From Planctomycetota bacterium (GTDB lineage: Bacteria; Planctomycetota; Planctomycetia; Gemmatales; Gemmataceae), in assembly GCA_021807595.1 (NCBI GenBank), contig JAKBCS010000036.1, positions 1 through 39,693 of the forward strand: a stretch of DNA of 39,693 nucleotides, given 5' to 3'. The notes beneath the pieces are model-generated. The model was not told the origin of the DNA and searched no databases. It saw nothing but the letters and a program-made list of their open reading frames with translations. Shown one piece after another: positions 15,555 to 23,791 of this stretch. Position 1 is the stretch's first letter. Each line of letters starts with the position of its first letter. Position numbers and translations under genes: made by a program.

Positions 15555-15570
15555 ACTGAGTCTCAATATC
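15552..15570 (+). promoter_or_regulatory. Fur-like operator upstream of hemP
   Basis: The 19 bases GATACTGAGTCTCAATATC match the classical Fur box (GATAATGATAATCATTATC) at 14 of 19 positions by eye. The site is itself a near-perfect palindrome about a central T (arms differ at one pair). It lies about 127 bases upstream of the hemP start codon. Together with the iron-linked function of HemP this supports repression under iron-rich conditions. Confidence 0.65.
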
Positions 15571-15696
15571 TATTTGAGAGGATAGGGTATCCTCGATCTG
15601 GTGTCAAGGGGCCTGCAAGAACCACGCGAAAATGAGAAGAGCCGACGGTTGTTGAAACGATGTCTCAGCAATCTGCCGCTCGCTAAGGAGAGTACG

Positions 15697-15876
15697 ATGT
15701 CGAATCTCAAGCCCAAGACACAACAAAAGTCCGAACGAGAGGATAAGTCGGCCTCACCGCGAATCCTGCGGGCCGAGGATTTGTTTCAAGGAAGCCAAGA
15801 GATCGGGATCGAACACGACGGCAAGCTCTATCGACTGCGGATCACACGGCGCAACAAACTGATTTTGCAGAAGTAA
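15697..15876 (+). CDS. hemP: Hemin uptake protein HemP family
   Basis: A 59-residue protein. The C-terminal half carries the HemP signature: RILRAEDLFQGSQEIGIEHD, then GKLYRLRITRRNKLILQK, which matches the family's G-x-x-Y-x-L-R-x-T-R-x-x-K-L-I-L-x-K pattern. The N-terminus is charged and variable. The ATG at 15697 follows AAGGAG by six bases. HemP is a small cytoplasmic protein tied to heme and iron acquisition, often under Fur, and often beside a hemin receptor; here no receptor or transporter is adjacent. A Fur-like site upstream fits. The following gene encodes a TolC-family outer-membrane protein 394 bases downstream, probably unrelated. Confidence 0.85.
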   Translation: MSNLKPKTQQKSEREDKSASPRILRAEDLFQGSQEIGIEHDGKLYRLRITRRNKLILQK

Positions 15877-16270
15877 TGCTGTCCTCCGGGACGCCTTCCG
15901 TTGGTTTGGGGGCTGGGCCACGAGAATAGTCCTCGAATCACCCGGTCGTATACGGTTCGTGAGGGATAAGGATCTGGTATTCGTCCAGGTAGGACCGAAT
16001 GCGTGGGGGCTATTCAAAATGCTTCACGGTTTGTCGTCCTCCACGTTCGGTACTCGGAACGATACGGGTTAGAGCCTCGACCCAATCTTCCTCGTCGATC
16101 CCCGTTCACAATTTGTTCACCAAAAAGCCCGGACTTTCACGCCTCTCCCGGCCGATACAACTCGTGACTTCTTCGTAATTCACACCAAAGATGCTGCCTC
16201 GATAATCTGCTCGAATAGCCCGCGTTGCGCAAACCCTGCCAAATGTCCTCATTTTGTAGATGGAGGTGCC
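15877..16270. other. Intergenic region between hemP and the TolC-family gene, with possible gene remnants
   Basis: About 394 bases with no complete gene. On the minus strand, 16010-16105 reads as the end of a protein-like sequence (DEEDWVEALTRIVPSTERGG then QTVKHFE and a stop) with no start codon and a stop just before it. A second minus-strand frame ending at 16137 also looks protein-like but has no ribosome site. These may be decayed remains of one gene; I do not recognise it. Confidence 0.3.
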
Positions 16271-17686
16271 ATGCAACAGCGTCCTCGCATTTGCTATCTG
16301 GTTTCGTTGGGCTTGGCCGCGCTCGCGGGGTTATCTTGCCTGGCATTCGGAGTTTGGGCTCAGCCCGAGGAAGAGTTGCCCAAACCCAGCGAGCAACAGC
16401 CGTTGACGCTCAGCGCGGCAGTGCAATGGGCGCTGGCACACAATCCGCAGCTGGCCACGTTTCGGCGCAATCGTGGTATCGCTCAGGCTGCCGTGCAGAT
16501 CGCCAAACAGTATCCGTTTAATCCCATCGTTCAAGACTTCGTGTGGTACGGCAACGGCCCGCCTGCTGCCGGTGTCACCAATCATGTGTTTGAAGAACAC
16601 ACGATGCGAACCGATCTCGAATTAATGCACCAAGGCAGGTATCGCCGCGGCATCGCTCGCAACGCCTTGTCGCGCACCGAGTGGGAGATCGCCGCCCAAG
16701 AACTGCTCGTTTCGGTCCAGGTGACGCGCGCATTTAATAATGTCCTCTACCGCCGGGCGAAATATCGCGTGTTGGAGGAAGGCGCGCAGTTTACGCAGCA
16801 GATCGCTGACAACGTCAAGCACCTTTACGAACAAGGCACGCTTAAGAGCGCCGATTTGTTGCTGGCTCAAGCCGACGTGGTCGAAGCGCGCAACCTCCTC
16901 GGTCCCGCTCGCAGTTTACTTGTCGTGGCCGAGAATGATCTCCGCCGTTCCGTGGGCATGATCGAGGAATCGTTCTCCGTGGATGGAACTTTGGAGAAGG
17001 GGTTCGTCGCGCCGCCAGCGAGCGCGTTGGTTCAAGTGAGCATGGAACGCCGTCCCGATCTCCATGCGCTGGAGTTTGCCGTGAGCGAGGCCAACGAGCG
17101 CGTCAGATTCGAAGTGGCGAATCGTTGGGGCAATCCTTCGCTGGGGCCTGCCTTTGAGTTCAACGAAACCAGCGTCTACTTCACTGGCGCGTGGTTGATC
17201 TGGTCGCCTCCCGTCTTCAACACGCGCAGAGGCGAAATCCGCCAGCGCCAAGCCGAGTTAGCCCGTGCAGTCCAAGCGCTCCGTCAAGGCGAGGTACAGG
17301 TTCAACAAGACCTGTTCGCCGGTCTATCTCGATTGGTCCAGGCCGAGCATGTCGTGAACGATTTCCGCAACATAGCCTTGCCGAAGCTGCGCCAGACGCG
17401 CGAGGAACTCGATAAGCTGTACGAGGCCGGACAGCCGGGAGTGGATCTGGCGCGGGTCATCGACGTTCGCCGTCGCCTGCTCCGCGCGCGCGACGGCTAT
17501 CTCGATGTGTTGCTGGAACTGAGCCAGGCGCAGACCGACCTTGCCGCCGCAGTTTCAGATCTCTCGTTCGCCGGATGTCGAACCAAGCCGCAAACACCGG
17601 ATTCTACCCCTGCCGAGGGGAAACAACCCGATGCGCCCGTCGGCGAGGAGCTGCCGCCGCCCTCTCCCGCTCCCGAGAAGAAGTGA
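16271..17686 (+). CDS. TolC-family outer-membrane efflux protein
   Basis: 471 residues with a signal peptide (MQQRPRICYLVSLGLAALAG). The mature part has the two-fold repeat of long helices of TolC/OEP proteins: LTLSAAVQWALAHNPQLATFRRN starts the first, with YEQGTLKSADLLLAQADVVEARN; the second has RRPDLHALEFAVSEANERVR and KLYEAGQPGVDLARVIDVRRRLL. The tail (after about residue 435) is proline-rich and probably disordered. These proteins form the outer-membrane channel of tripartite efflux or type I secretion, but no periplasmic adaptor or inner-membrane pump is adjacent, so its partner is unknown. Start ATG is preceded by GGAGGTG. It converges on pabB, with one base between stops. Confidence 0.9.
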   Translation: MQQRPRICYLVSLGLAALAGLSCLAFGVWAQPEEELPKPSEQQPLTLSAAVQWALAHNPQLATFRRNRGIAQAAVQIAKQYPFNPIVQDFVWYGNGPPAAGVTNHVFEEHTMRTDLELMHQGRYRRGIARNALSRTEWEIAAQELLVSVQVTRAFNNVLYRRAKYRVLEEGAQFTQQIADNVKHLYEQGTLKSADLLLAQADVVEARNLLGPARSLLVVAENDLRRSVGMIEESFSVDGTLEKGFVAPPASALVQVSMERRPDLHALEFAVSEANERVRFEVANRWGNPSLGPAFEFNETSVYFTGAWLIWSPPVFNTRRGEIRQRQAELARAVQALRQGEVQVQQDLFAGLSRLVQAEHVVNDFRNIALPKLRQTREELDKLYEAGQPGVDLARVIDVRRRLLRARDGYLDVLLELSQAQTDLAAAVSDLSFAGCRTKPQTPDSTPAEGKQPDAPVGEELPPPSPAPEKK

Positions 17687-17687
17687 G

Positions 17688-19166
17688 TCAACGCAGTGCC
17701 CGCAGAAGCCCTTCGGCTTTGTGCAGCGTCTCTTCGTACTCCGCTTCCGGAGTGGAGTCGGCCACGATTCCGCCGCCGACGGGAAATTGCATCCAACCTC
17801 GCCCCAAGGTGAAAGTCCGAATGAGGATGTTCGTATCCATGCCGCCGTTGAAGCCGAGATAGCCGAGGCTGCCGCAATAGGGGCCGCGCGCCGTCGGCTC
17901 CAGTTCGGCGATAATCTCCATCGCCCGCACCTTGGGCGCTCCCGTCACGGAGCCGCCGGGGAACGCCGCCCGCAAAAGATCGATCAATCCCAAGCCCGGA
18001 CGCAATCGTCCGCATACCTCGGAAACCAGATGATGCACCGTGCGATAGCTCTCTAAACGACACACCGAGGGGACTTGGACGCTGCCATAGGCGCAAACGC
18101 GGCCGAGATCATTTCTTAAGAGATCGATAATCATCACATTCTCGGCGCGATCCTTGGCCGAGTGCTTCAGTTCTTCACTCAGGCGGGCGTCTTCCTCACG
18201 AGTTGAGCCGCGAGGCCGGGTTCCCTTGATGGGCCGGGTCTCCACTCGTCCGTCTTCGACGCTCAGAAATCGCTCCGGCGACGCGCTGGCGACGACGCAA
18301 TCGCCGAGATCGAAATAGCCGGCGAACGGTGCGGGATTACACGCGCGCAGACGGGCATACAGTTCGAGAGGGGCGAGTGTGGCCCGATGCAAGAGCCGCT
18401 GGGACAGGTTGACCTGAAAGCAATCGCCGGCACGAACGTAGTCGATCGCCTTTTGAGCCGCCAAAAGATAGCCGTCTCGATTGAAATTACTGTAGACGCC
18501 GGCAAAGCTAGACAGCTCGTTGCGAGGATCGAGGGGAATCGGCCTCATTCCCACCGTTTCGACGCGCTTCGCCATCGCTTCGCCGGTAGAGTTCTGGAGG
18601 CAGCGCTGGACGGCTTTGAGACGTTGGAAGGCACGACGTCGCCGACGAGACGTATCGATTTCCGGCAATCCAGTCGAGACGATCCAGACGCGCCGCTCGA
18701 CGCGATCGAAGGCAACGACCCAATCGTAGAAGCCAACGGCGAGATCGGGAGTCTGAAACTCGTCGTATTGGGGGCGCGGCAGTCGTTCGACATGATGGCA
18801 CAAGTCGTAGCCGAACAGTCCCGCCGCGCCGCCTTGAAAGGGAGGCAACCCCTCGAGCGTCTCGACGCGCCACTGCCCCAGACGCTCTTGCAATACTGCA
18901 AACGGATCGGCGCTTTGAACGATCCGCTCGTCCTCCGCGATCAAACCGCGGCGGGACGTGAGCCACGAAAACGGGTCCGCTGCAACGAAGGAATAGCGGC
19001 TCAGGCGATTAGGCGGTGCAGAGCTATCGAGGAAGAGTAAGTGGGGGAGATGGGCCATGCGCCGGCACGCCTCCCACGGATCGAGCCACGGCGTCCACTC
19101 CTCCACGGAGGGAATGGAGGCCAGAGAGGGGGCGATCGCATCGAGACCAGAACGAATAGGAGACAT
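17688..19166 (-). CDS. pabB: Aminodeoxychorismate synthase component I
   Basis: It converts chorismate, with ammonia from a PabA-type subunit, into 4-amino-4-deoxychorismate, the precursor of p-aminobenzoate. The chorismate-binding domain is complete: AGDCFQVNLSQR, SASPERFL, RPIKGTRPRG (Lys about 314), [32 protein letters not shown] and GGGIVADSTPEAEYEET. The PIKGT lysine separates PabB from anthranilate synthase, which has PLAGT; the second homologue in this window has the latter. The product is about 492 residues. The start is either ATG 19166 (GGTGAAGAGAG upstream) or ATG 19181. No glutamine amidotransferase (PabA/TrpG) is adjacent and none is fused. It follows the dihydropteroate-synthase-like gene by 127 bases on the same strand, so pABA for a pterin cofactor is a likely use. 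Confidence 0.92.
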   Translation of the reverse strand: MSPIRSGLDAIAPSLASIPSVEEWTPWLDPWEACRRMAHLPHLLFLDSSAPPNRLSRYSFVAADPFSWLTSRRGLIAEDERIVQSADPFAVLQERLGQWRVETLEGLPPFQGGAAGLFGYDLCHHVERLPRPQYDEFQTPDLAVGFYDWVVAFDRVERRVWIVSTGLPEIDTSRRRRRAFQRLKAVQRCLQNSTGEAMAKRVETVGMRPIPLDPRNELSSFAGVYSNFNRDGYLLAAQKAIDYVRAGDCFQVNLSQRLLHRATLAPLELYARLRACNPAPFAGYFDLGDCVVASASPERFLSVEDGRVETRPIKGTRPRGSTREEDARLSEELKHSAKDRAENVMIIDLLRNDLGRVCAYGSVQVPSVCRLESYRTVHHLVSEVCGRLRPGLGLIDLLRAAFPGGSVTGAPKVRAMEIIAELEPTARGPYCGSLGYLGFNGGMDTNILIRTFTLGRGWMQFPVGGGIVADSTPEAEYEETLHKAEGLLRALR

Positions 19167-19293
19167 CACTCTCTTCACCATAGGGTCGTTTTATCGCGTC
19201 GGCCTTTCGTTGGATATGGTTCGAGACCCCCCCACTTTAGCGGTACAGCGCCGCTCGCTTCTCGTCCGTTTCCAGTGGGGCAGCGCGGCACCG

Positions 19294-20676
19294 TTAACCG
19301 GCGGATTCCTCGCGGCTGTCGCCGTGTCGAGATCGCTCGTCCACGGTGAGGAAACCCCAAGAAAGTGCCCGATCCTGCGTGTAATTCTTCCCCAGTGCCA
19401 ATGCGATCGTTGCCTTAGCCATCTCATATCCCAAATAAAACGCATGAGAGGCGTCGATCTCCGCGCCTTCGCGCATGCGCGCGAACAAATCGAACGGGTC
19501 GTCGCCCCTCAGATACATCTCCCCGCTCAGGACATGAAGCAAGCCGCGCTCGGCGAATAGGCGAAAATTACGATCCGTAATATGCGATGCGAGTTCGGCG
19601 AGCGTCGTTTCGCCGTGCGATCGTAGCCTCGGATCGCGCAGCGCCACCAGATTTGGTTCGAGGTGCTTGGGCAAGGCGCGGTGGAGGCACGCATGATAAA
19701 CTAAGCGGCGCGCCAAATCCAGCTCGCGGACGCAGCTGCGGCACCAGTTGATAACTTGCGTGGTCAGTACGCTGCGGATACCGACTTCTTGACAGAATCC
19801 GAGCAGGACGACGTTGATCCCGGCGGAGTCTGCGTCGGTCAATTCGGTGAGGTTGCCGACGCCCATCATCATTTCGGCCCGGGGATAGCGGCGGCGCACT
19901 TCGAGATAGCGGCCCAACGAGGCGGCGAAGCCGAAGCCTATCGGTTCAACCACGGGATCAATGCGATACCTCACACCCCAGCTTTCGAGTTTCTCAACCG
20001 TCTCGTCGAGTCCCGCCAACGAGGCCAGATCGTCGGGCAAGGCAACCACTTCGCATCCCCACGAGCGCGCCGCCGACACGTTGCCGCCGTTCACGCTCAA
20101 TACCAATTCCGCACCGGCGGCAACTGCACTTTCGACCTCGGCCGTATTGAAGCTGTCGATGGACACCCGCAACCCCAAGTCGCGCAGGGCGCGTACCGCG
20201 TCGCCGACGCCGGTCCACGTCGAACCGGGATCGCAGCCGAGGTCGAGCATATCCGCGCCGTCCGCCTTCAGAGCCAACGCTTGCGCCACCAGTTCGTCGT
20301 GACGCAGGCGCGGGGCACCGTTGATCTCGGCGATAATAGCGATGTCGTATTTGCCATATTCTCGCTCGGCCTGGTTGGCGAGTTGAAAGAATTCCGGCAA
20401 ATCGCGCAGATCGGCGGGGCCACGCTCGACGGCGGCCAAGGCCTGCAACGGTTGCAAATCGCCCCGACACAAGCCGGGAAGCACGATGCGATCGATCCCT
20501 TCGGGGACCGTCAGATGCCGGGCGATCCACGGGGTGGTGGCCAAGGCTGCGACGGTGATGGGCAGCACGGCGACGCGGTACTCGAAGCCGGCGCGCGGGG
20601 CCAATTCCTCCAACGTGCGGCGCAGCGAGGTTTCCGCCAGTTTACCCGTTACAAACAGTAGACGAGGACGTTGCAT
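19294..20676 (-). CDS. Dihydropteroate-synthase-like protein (DUF6513 type, linked to tetrahydromethanopterin)
   Basis: 460 residues with a TIM-barrel pterin-binding region. An N-terminal Rossmann-like domain (about residues 1-120: RLLFVTGKLAETSLRRTLEE, VLPGLCRGDL) is followed by a DHPS-like barrel: GADMLDLGCDPGSTW, LRVSIDSFNTAEVESAV and LVLSVNGGNVSAA. Similar proteins in methylotrophs and planctomycetes occur with genes for tetrahydromethanopterin-linked C1 transfer, and I assign it there by family memory. Whether it is a true pterin-pABA condensing enzyme is not shown. It precedes pabB on the same strand, which fits a pABA-using role. Start ATG 20676 has only a weak ribosome site; a 12-codon ORF with a stronger GAGGAG site overlaps it in another frame (20687-20649). 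Confidence 0.75.
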   Translation of the reverse strand: MQRPRLLFVTGKLAETSLRRTLEELAPRAGFEYRVAVLPITVAALATTPWIARHLTVPEGIDRIVLPGLCRGDLQPLQALAAVERGPADLRDLPEFFQLANQAEREYGKYDIAIIAEINGAPRLRHDELVAQALALKADGADMLDLGCDPGSTWTGVGDAVRALRDLGLRVSIDSFNTAEVESAVAAGAELVLSVNGGNVSAARSWGCEVVALPDDLASLAGLDETVEKLESWGVRYRIDPVVEPIGFGFAASLGRYLEVRRRYPRAEMMMGVGNLTELTDADSAGINVVLLGFCQEVGIRSVLTTQVINWCRSCVRELDLARRLVYHACLHRALPKHLEPNLVALRDPRLRSHGETTLAELASHITDRNFRLFAERGLLHVLSGEMYLRGDDPFDLFARMREGAEIDASHAFYLGYEMAKATIALALGKNYTQDRALSWGFLTVDERSRHGDSREESAG

Positions 20677-20779
20677 TCCGTCAGCATAACAACTCCTCGA
20701 CCGATCGGGGTAGGCCGGGCCGAGGCGTCCGGCTTCCGAGTGCCGTCGCTCCGTTCCTTGGGTCGTGTTCGCCAACGCT

Positions 20780-21781
20780 TTACTTTCTTCCCAGAATGCG
20801 ATCGAGGGCGTCCGACGTTTGATAAATCAGCGCCTCCGGGTAATGGGAGAACGGGTGGAAATACTCGAATGTGAGATAATCGCGGTAGCCGATTTTGTCG
20901 AACGCCTCCACCACTGCCGGCCAATTGGTGGTGCCATCGAGCAGAGGTCGGAACGATTCCAGCGAATGATCGGTCCCTTTCTTGGTGAACTCTTTGAGGT
21001 GGACGTTCTTGATGCGTTTGCCCAAGAGAGCGATCCAGTCTTCGGGATACTGAAACAGCATGATGTTGCCGGTGTCGAAGTGGACGCGAACGTGTTTGCT
21101 TTGGAACCCGTCCACGAAAGTTATCATATCGTGCGGACTTAGTAGATAGCCATTAAAGAAGATATTTTCGATGTTCAAATACACTCCAAGTTTCTCTGCC
21201 TTGGGGGCGAGTTTGCCGATGGCTTCGCGGGCGCGGCGATCGCACTGTTCGGCGGCGACCGGCTCGGAGTCTTTGATCCAGGGGATTCCGACGGCCCCCG
21301 GCACGACTAAGACGTTCTCGGTACCCAGATCGTGAGCCGCCTGGATCATCGAGCCAGCCAATTCCAGACCGCGCTGGCGTTCGGCGGCCTTATTGCTCGT
21401 CAGCGAGTACGGCCAATAAAGAAACGAACAGAGACCGCTGATGGCGATACCGATTTCCGCTGCCGTCTTCCGAAGCGCCGCGTACTCCTTCGCGCCGGAC
21501 TTGGGGGAGAGATCGTTTTCGAGATCGTAATTCAGTTCGATGCCGTCGAAGCCTGCGTCTTTGGCCAGTTGCAAACACTCTTTGAGCGTCATTCGATCTG
21601 GATATGGAAATGCCCACAGATTGATGGATTTTTTCATGTCGAAACGCCTCGGCGACGCGCGGCGCGGATCGGGTCGAGCGGCCTGAGCGGGTGATGCCAA
21701 GGCGGAAGCGCCGCCGGCGGCCAATGCGGTAAGCAACACGTCGCGGCGGTCGAGAATCGACGAATCGGATGGCGAGGACAT
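20780..21781 (-). CDS. Tat-exported sugar phosphate isomerase/epimerase-like protein (AP endonuclease 2 / xylose isomerase fold)
   Basis: 333 residues. A twin-arginine leader (LDRRDVLLTALAAGGASALA) is followed by a TIM barrel with family features: DAGFDGIELNYD, GLCSFLYWPY, NVLVVPGAVG, YLNIENIFFNGYL, RVHFDTGNIM and NVHLKEFTKKG. The E-x-I-F, D-T-G-N and H-L-K-E residues are the usual metal-binding set of this fold. Substrate is unknown; in planctomycetes such exported isomerase-like proteins are numerous and presumed to act on sugars. Start ATG with AGGAG seven bases upstream. It stands 103 bases upstream of the DHPS-like gene on the same strand and may share its transcript. Confidence 0.88.
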   Translation of the reverse strand: MSSPSDSSILDRRDVLLTALAAGGASALASPAQAARPDPRRASPRRFDMKKSINLWAFPYPDRMTLKECLQLAKDAGFDGIELNYDLENDLSPKSGAKEYAALRKTAAEIGIAISGLCSFLYWPYSLTSNKAAERQRGLELAGSMIQAAHDLGTENVLVVPGAVGIPWIKDSEPVAAEQCDRRAREAIGKLAPKAEKLGVYLNIENIFFNGYLLSPHDMITFVDGFQSKHVRVHFDTGNIMLFQYPEDWIALLGKRIKNVHLKEFTKKGTDHSLESFRPLLDGTTNWPAVVEAFDKIGYRDYLTFEYFHPFSHYPEALIYQTSDALDRILGRK

Positions 21782-22114
21782 CGGTTGCTCCTACGAAGTA
21801 GCGGTGGAAATCGCAGCTCAAATTATTATCCTGCGCGACGAAGCGCGCCAATGCAAGAGCGGCGCGGAAATCGGAGACACATCAGAGCCGATCCGAGGAA
21901 CTTCTCCAGCTGAGATCAAGGGGAGGGGGCTTTGGGGTCGGTCTCTCAATAGACGCGCGCTCGCATACCGAACCGTTCGCGCAGGGCCTTGACGCCGACT
22001 ACGGTGATGCGATTGTCCAACGGTTTTAACTCGACCAGGTTAACGAGCGAGGAACTCCAGGGTTCGTCGGCATGGGGCTACTTGCTGCGAGTAGTGGAAG
22101 TACGTCGGTTTCCA
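21782..22114. other. Intergenic region with a gene-remnant-like frame
   Basis: 333 bases. On the minus strand 22077-21946 is a 43-codon open stretch reading LVNLVELKPLDNRITVVGVK then ALRERFGMRARVY and stop. It resembles the C-terminus of a real protein but has no start codon and a stop immediately before it. I do not recognise the family. No other feature seen. Confidence 0.3.
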
Positions 22115-23701
22115 TCAGGCATATACGCGATAGTCGATATCCGGAAACAGATTGTGCCGGCTCTCGATGCCGTCGAGCCAACCTTCGTCGATCGCGCCGC
22201 CGAGGATCGATTCGTACAGATGATTGAAGTTGTTCACATGAACGCGCGTGCGATCCTTGGCGTATTCGACCATCGTGCCGGTCTTAAGAATGAAGGCCCA
22301 ATCGCTCGATTGCGCCAACAGCAGCTCGCGCGCCGCCTGATTGAGCGCGCGACGTAGCAAGGGCGCGGGGTCGCTGTGAGCGCGGGCCAACTCGGTCATG
22401 CGCTCGGCCCCTTCGTGCAGATGGCGATAAATCCAATCGTTGGAGCCCTCCAACCAGACTTCGCAATAGCCCTTATATCCCCAACTCGACAGCGTCGGTT
22501 GGGCGACTTGAAGGCGCGGATGGAGATCGAGATATTCCGGCACCGAGAGGGTCTTAATGCTCCGTTGATCGAAGTGCATTTTGCGCAGCAAGAAGTCGAT
22601 CCAATCCGGCCCCTCGAACCACCAATGACCGAAAAGCTCGGCATCGTAAGGCGCGACGATCAGAGCCGGGCGACCGTCCATCGAACCGGACAGCCATTCG
22701 ACCTGTTTCTCGCGATTGAACATGAAATTGGCCGCGTGTTCGGCCGCTTTGTCTCGCGCCGCTTGGGGATTATAAGGCAGTTTATGATCGGTGCGCCCGG
22801 TGATCTTATGGTATTTGATGCCCAGCAGACTGCGAATGCCCGTTTGATGCAAATGGGGTTTCAGATACTCGTAATCGAGATCGAAGCCCACATCGCGGTA
22901 GAAATCGCGGTAGTTGAAATCGCCCGGATACCCTTCGATGGCGCTCCATACTTGTTTGGACGATTCGCTATCGCGCGCTAGACACGCGACGTTGCTGCCC
23001 GTCACCATCAGGGGAGCGTAAACACCGAAGTGAGGCCTCGGCTCGGCGAAGAGGACGGCGTGGGTATCGGTGAAGAAATAGCGGAGGCCGGCGCTCTCCA
23101 AAAGGTTCTCAATCCCGGGAGCGTAGCCGCACTCCGGCAGCCAAATGCCGCGCGGGCGACGGCCGAAATGCCGTTCAAACTCGCGGCAACCAATCTCGAT
23201 TTGCGCGCGGCGCGCGTTCTCGTTATGGACCATCAGCGGCAGGAAGCCGTGCGTCGCGCCGCAGGTGATTAGCTCTAGTTTTCCGCCCTCGAAGAAGTGT
23301 TTGAACCCATGCAGAAGATTGTTGCCGTATTGGTTCACAAAAACGTCGCGGGCGCGGGTGAAGCGCCGATGATACATCTGGGCGAGTACTTGAAACTCCG
23401 GCTCGAAGCGGGTGCGTTCGATCTCCTTACCGGCCAGGGCGATCAGGTTGTCGAGATGGCGGACGTAACGGGATTGCAGGAGCGGATCGGTCAGCATCGC
23501 CGCCAACGTCGGCGTTACCGACATTGTCAGTCGCCAATCGACGCCGTCGCGCTCCAGCCCCTCGAAGACTTCGAGCAGGGGAATGTAAGTCTCGGTGATC
23601 GCCTCATAGAGCCAATCTTCTTCGAGAAAGTCGTCGTATTCGGGATGGCGCACAAAAGGCAGATGCGCGTGCAAGACGAGGCAGAGATAGCCGAGCGGCA
23701 T
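22115..23701 (-). CDS. Glycoside hydrolase family 57 protein (probable 1,4-alpha-glucan branching enzyme)
   Basis: 528 residues, no signal peptide, so cytoplasmic. The GH57 signatures are clear: LVLHAHLPFVRHPE at the N-terminus, LPLMVHNENARRAQI, GIWLPECGYAPG with the nucleophile glutamate (about 190) and IVAPYDAELFGHWWFEGPDW with the acid aspartate (about 353). These match the branching-enzyme group of GH57 (TK1436-like), which transfers alpha-1,4 chains to make alpha-1,6 branches in glycogen. Start ATG 23701 follows AAGGGG; a GTG at 23728 is a weaker alternative. No other glycogen gene is in the window. The C-terminal helical domain (about 400-528) is present, so the protein is full length. 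Confidence 0.9.
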   Translation of the reverse strand: MPLGYLCLVLHAHLPFVRHPEYDDFLEEDWLYEAITETYIPLLEVFEGLERDGVDWRLTMSVTPTLAAMLTDPLLQSRYVRHLDNLIALAGKEIERTRFEPEFQVLAQMYHRRFTRARDVFVNQYGNNLLHGFKHFFEGGKLELITCGATHGFLPLMVHNENARRAQIEIGCREFERHFGRRPRGIWLPECGYAPGIENLLESAGLRYFFTDTHAVLFAEPRPHFGVYAPLMVTGSNVACLARDSESSKQVWSAIEGYPGDFNYRDFYRDVGFDLDYEYLKPHLHQTGIRSLLGIKYHKITGRTDHKLPYNPQAARDKAAEHAANFMFNREKQVEWLSGSMDGRPALIVAPYDAELFGHWWFEGPDWIDFLLRKMHFDQRSIKTLSVPEYLDLHPRLQVAQPTLSSWGYKGYCEVWLEGSNDWIYRHLHEGAERMTELARAHSDPAPLLRRALNQAARELLLAQSSDWAFILKTGTMVEYAKDRTRVHVNNFNHLYESILGGAIDEGWLDGIESRHNLFPDIDYRVYA

Positions 23702-23791
23702 TGGGTGATTCCCCTTCTCGATGTTCACCTCAAATAGATCAGCACAGTCAGGGATATGAGCTTTCGATTTTCAATTCAAGGCGGGGGCTAG

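Noticed and set aside
16137-16346. 69-residue minus-strand ORF overlapping the TolC-family start
   Set aside because: It overlaps the signal-peptide codons of the TolC-family gene and has no ribosome site; its distal half might be a gene remnant but nothing is recognisable.
19756-20661. 301-residue plus-strand ORF
   Set aside because: Antisense to the DHPS-like gene; a high-G+C shadow frame with histidine- and arginine-rich, low-information content.
20649-20687. 12-codon leader-like ORF (MLTECNVLVYCL) with GAGGAG upstream of the DHPS-like gene
   Set aside because: It overlaps the start of the real gene in another frame and has no attenuator-type hairpin; the good ribosome site may be chance. 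Kept only as a note in that gene's entry.
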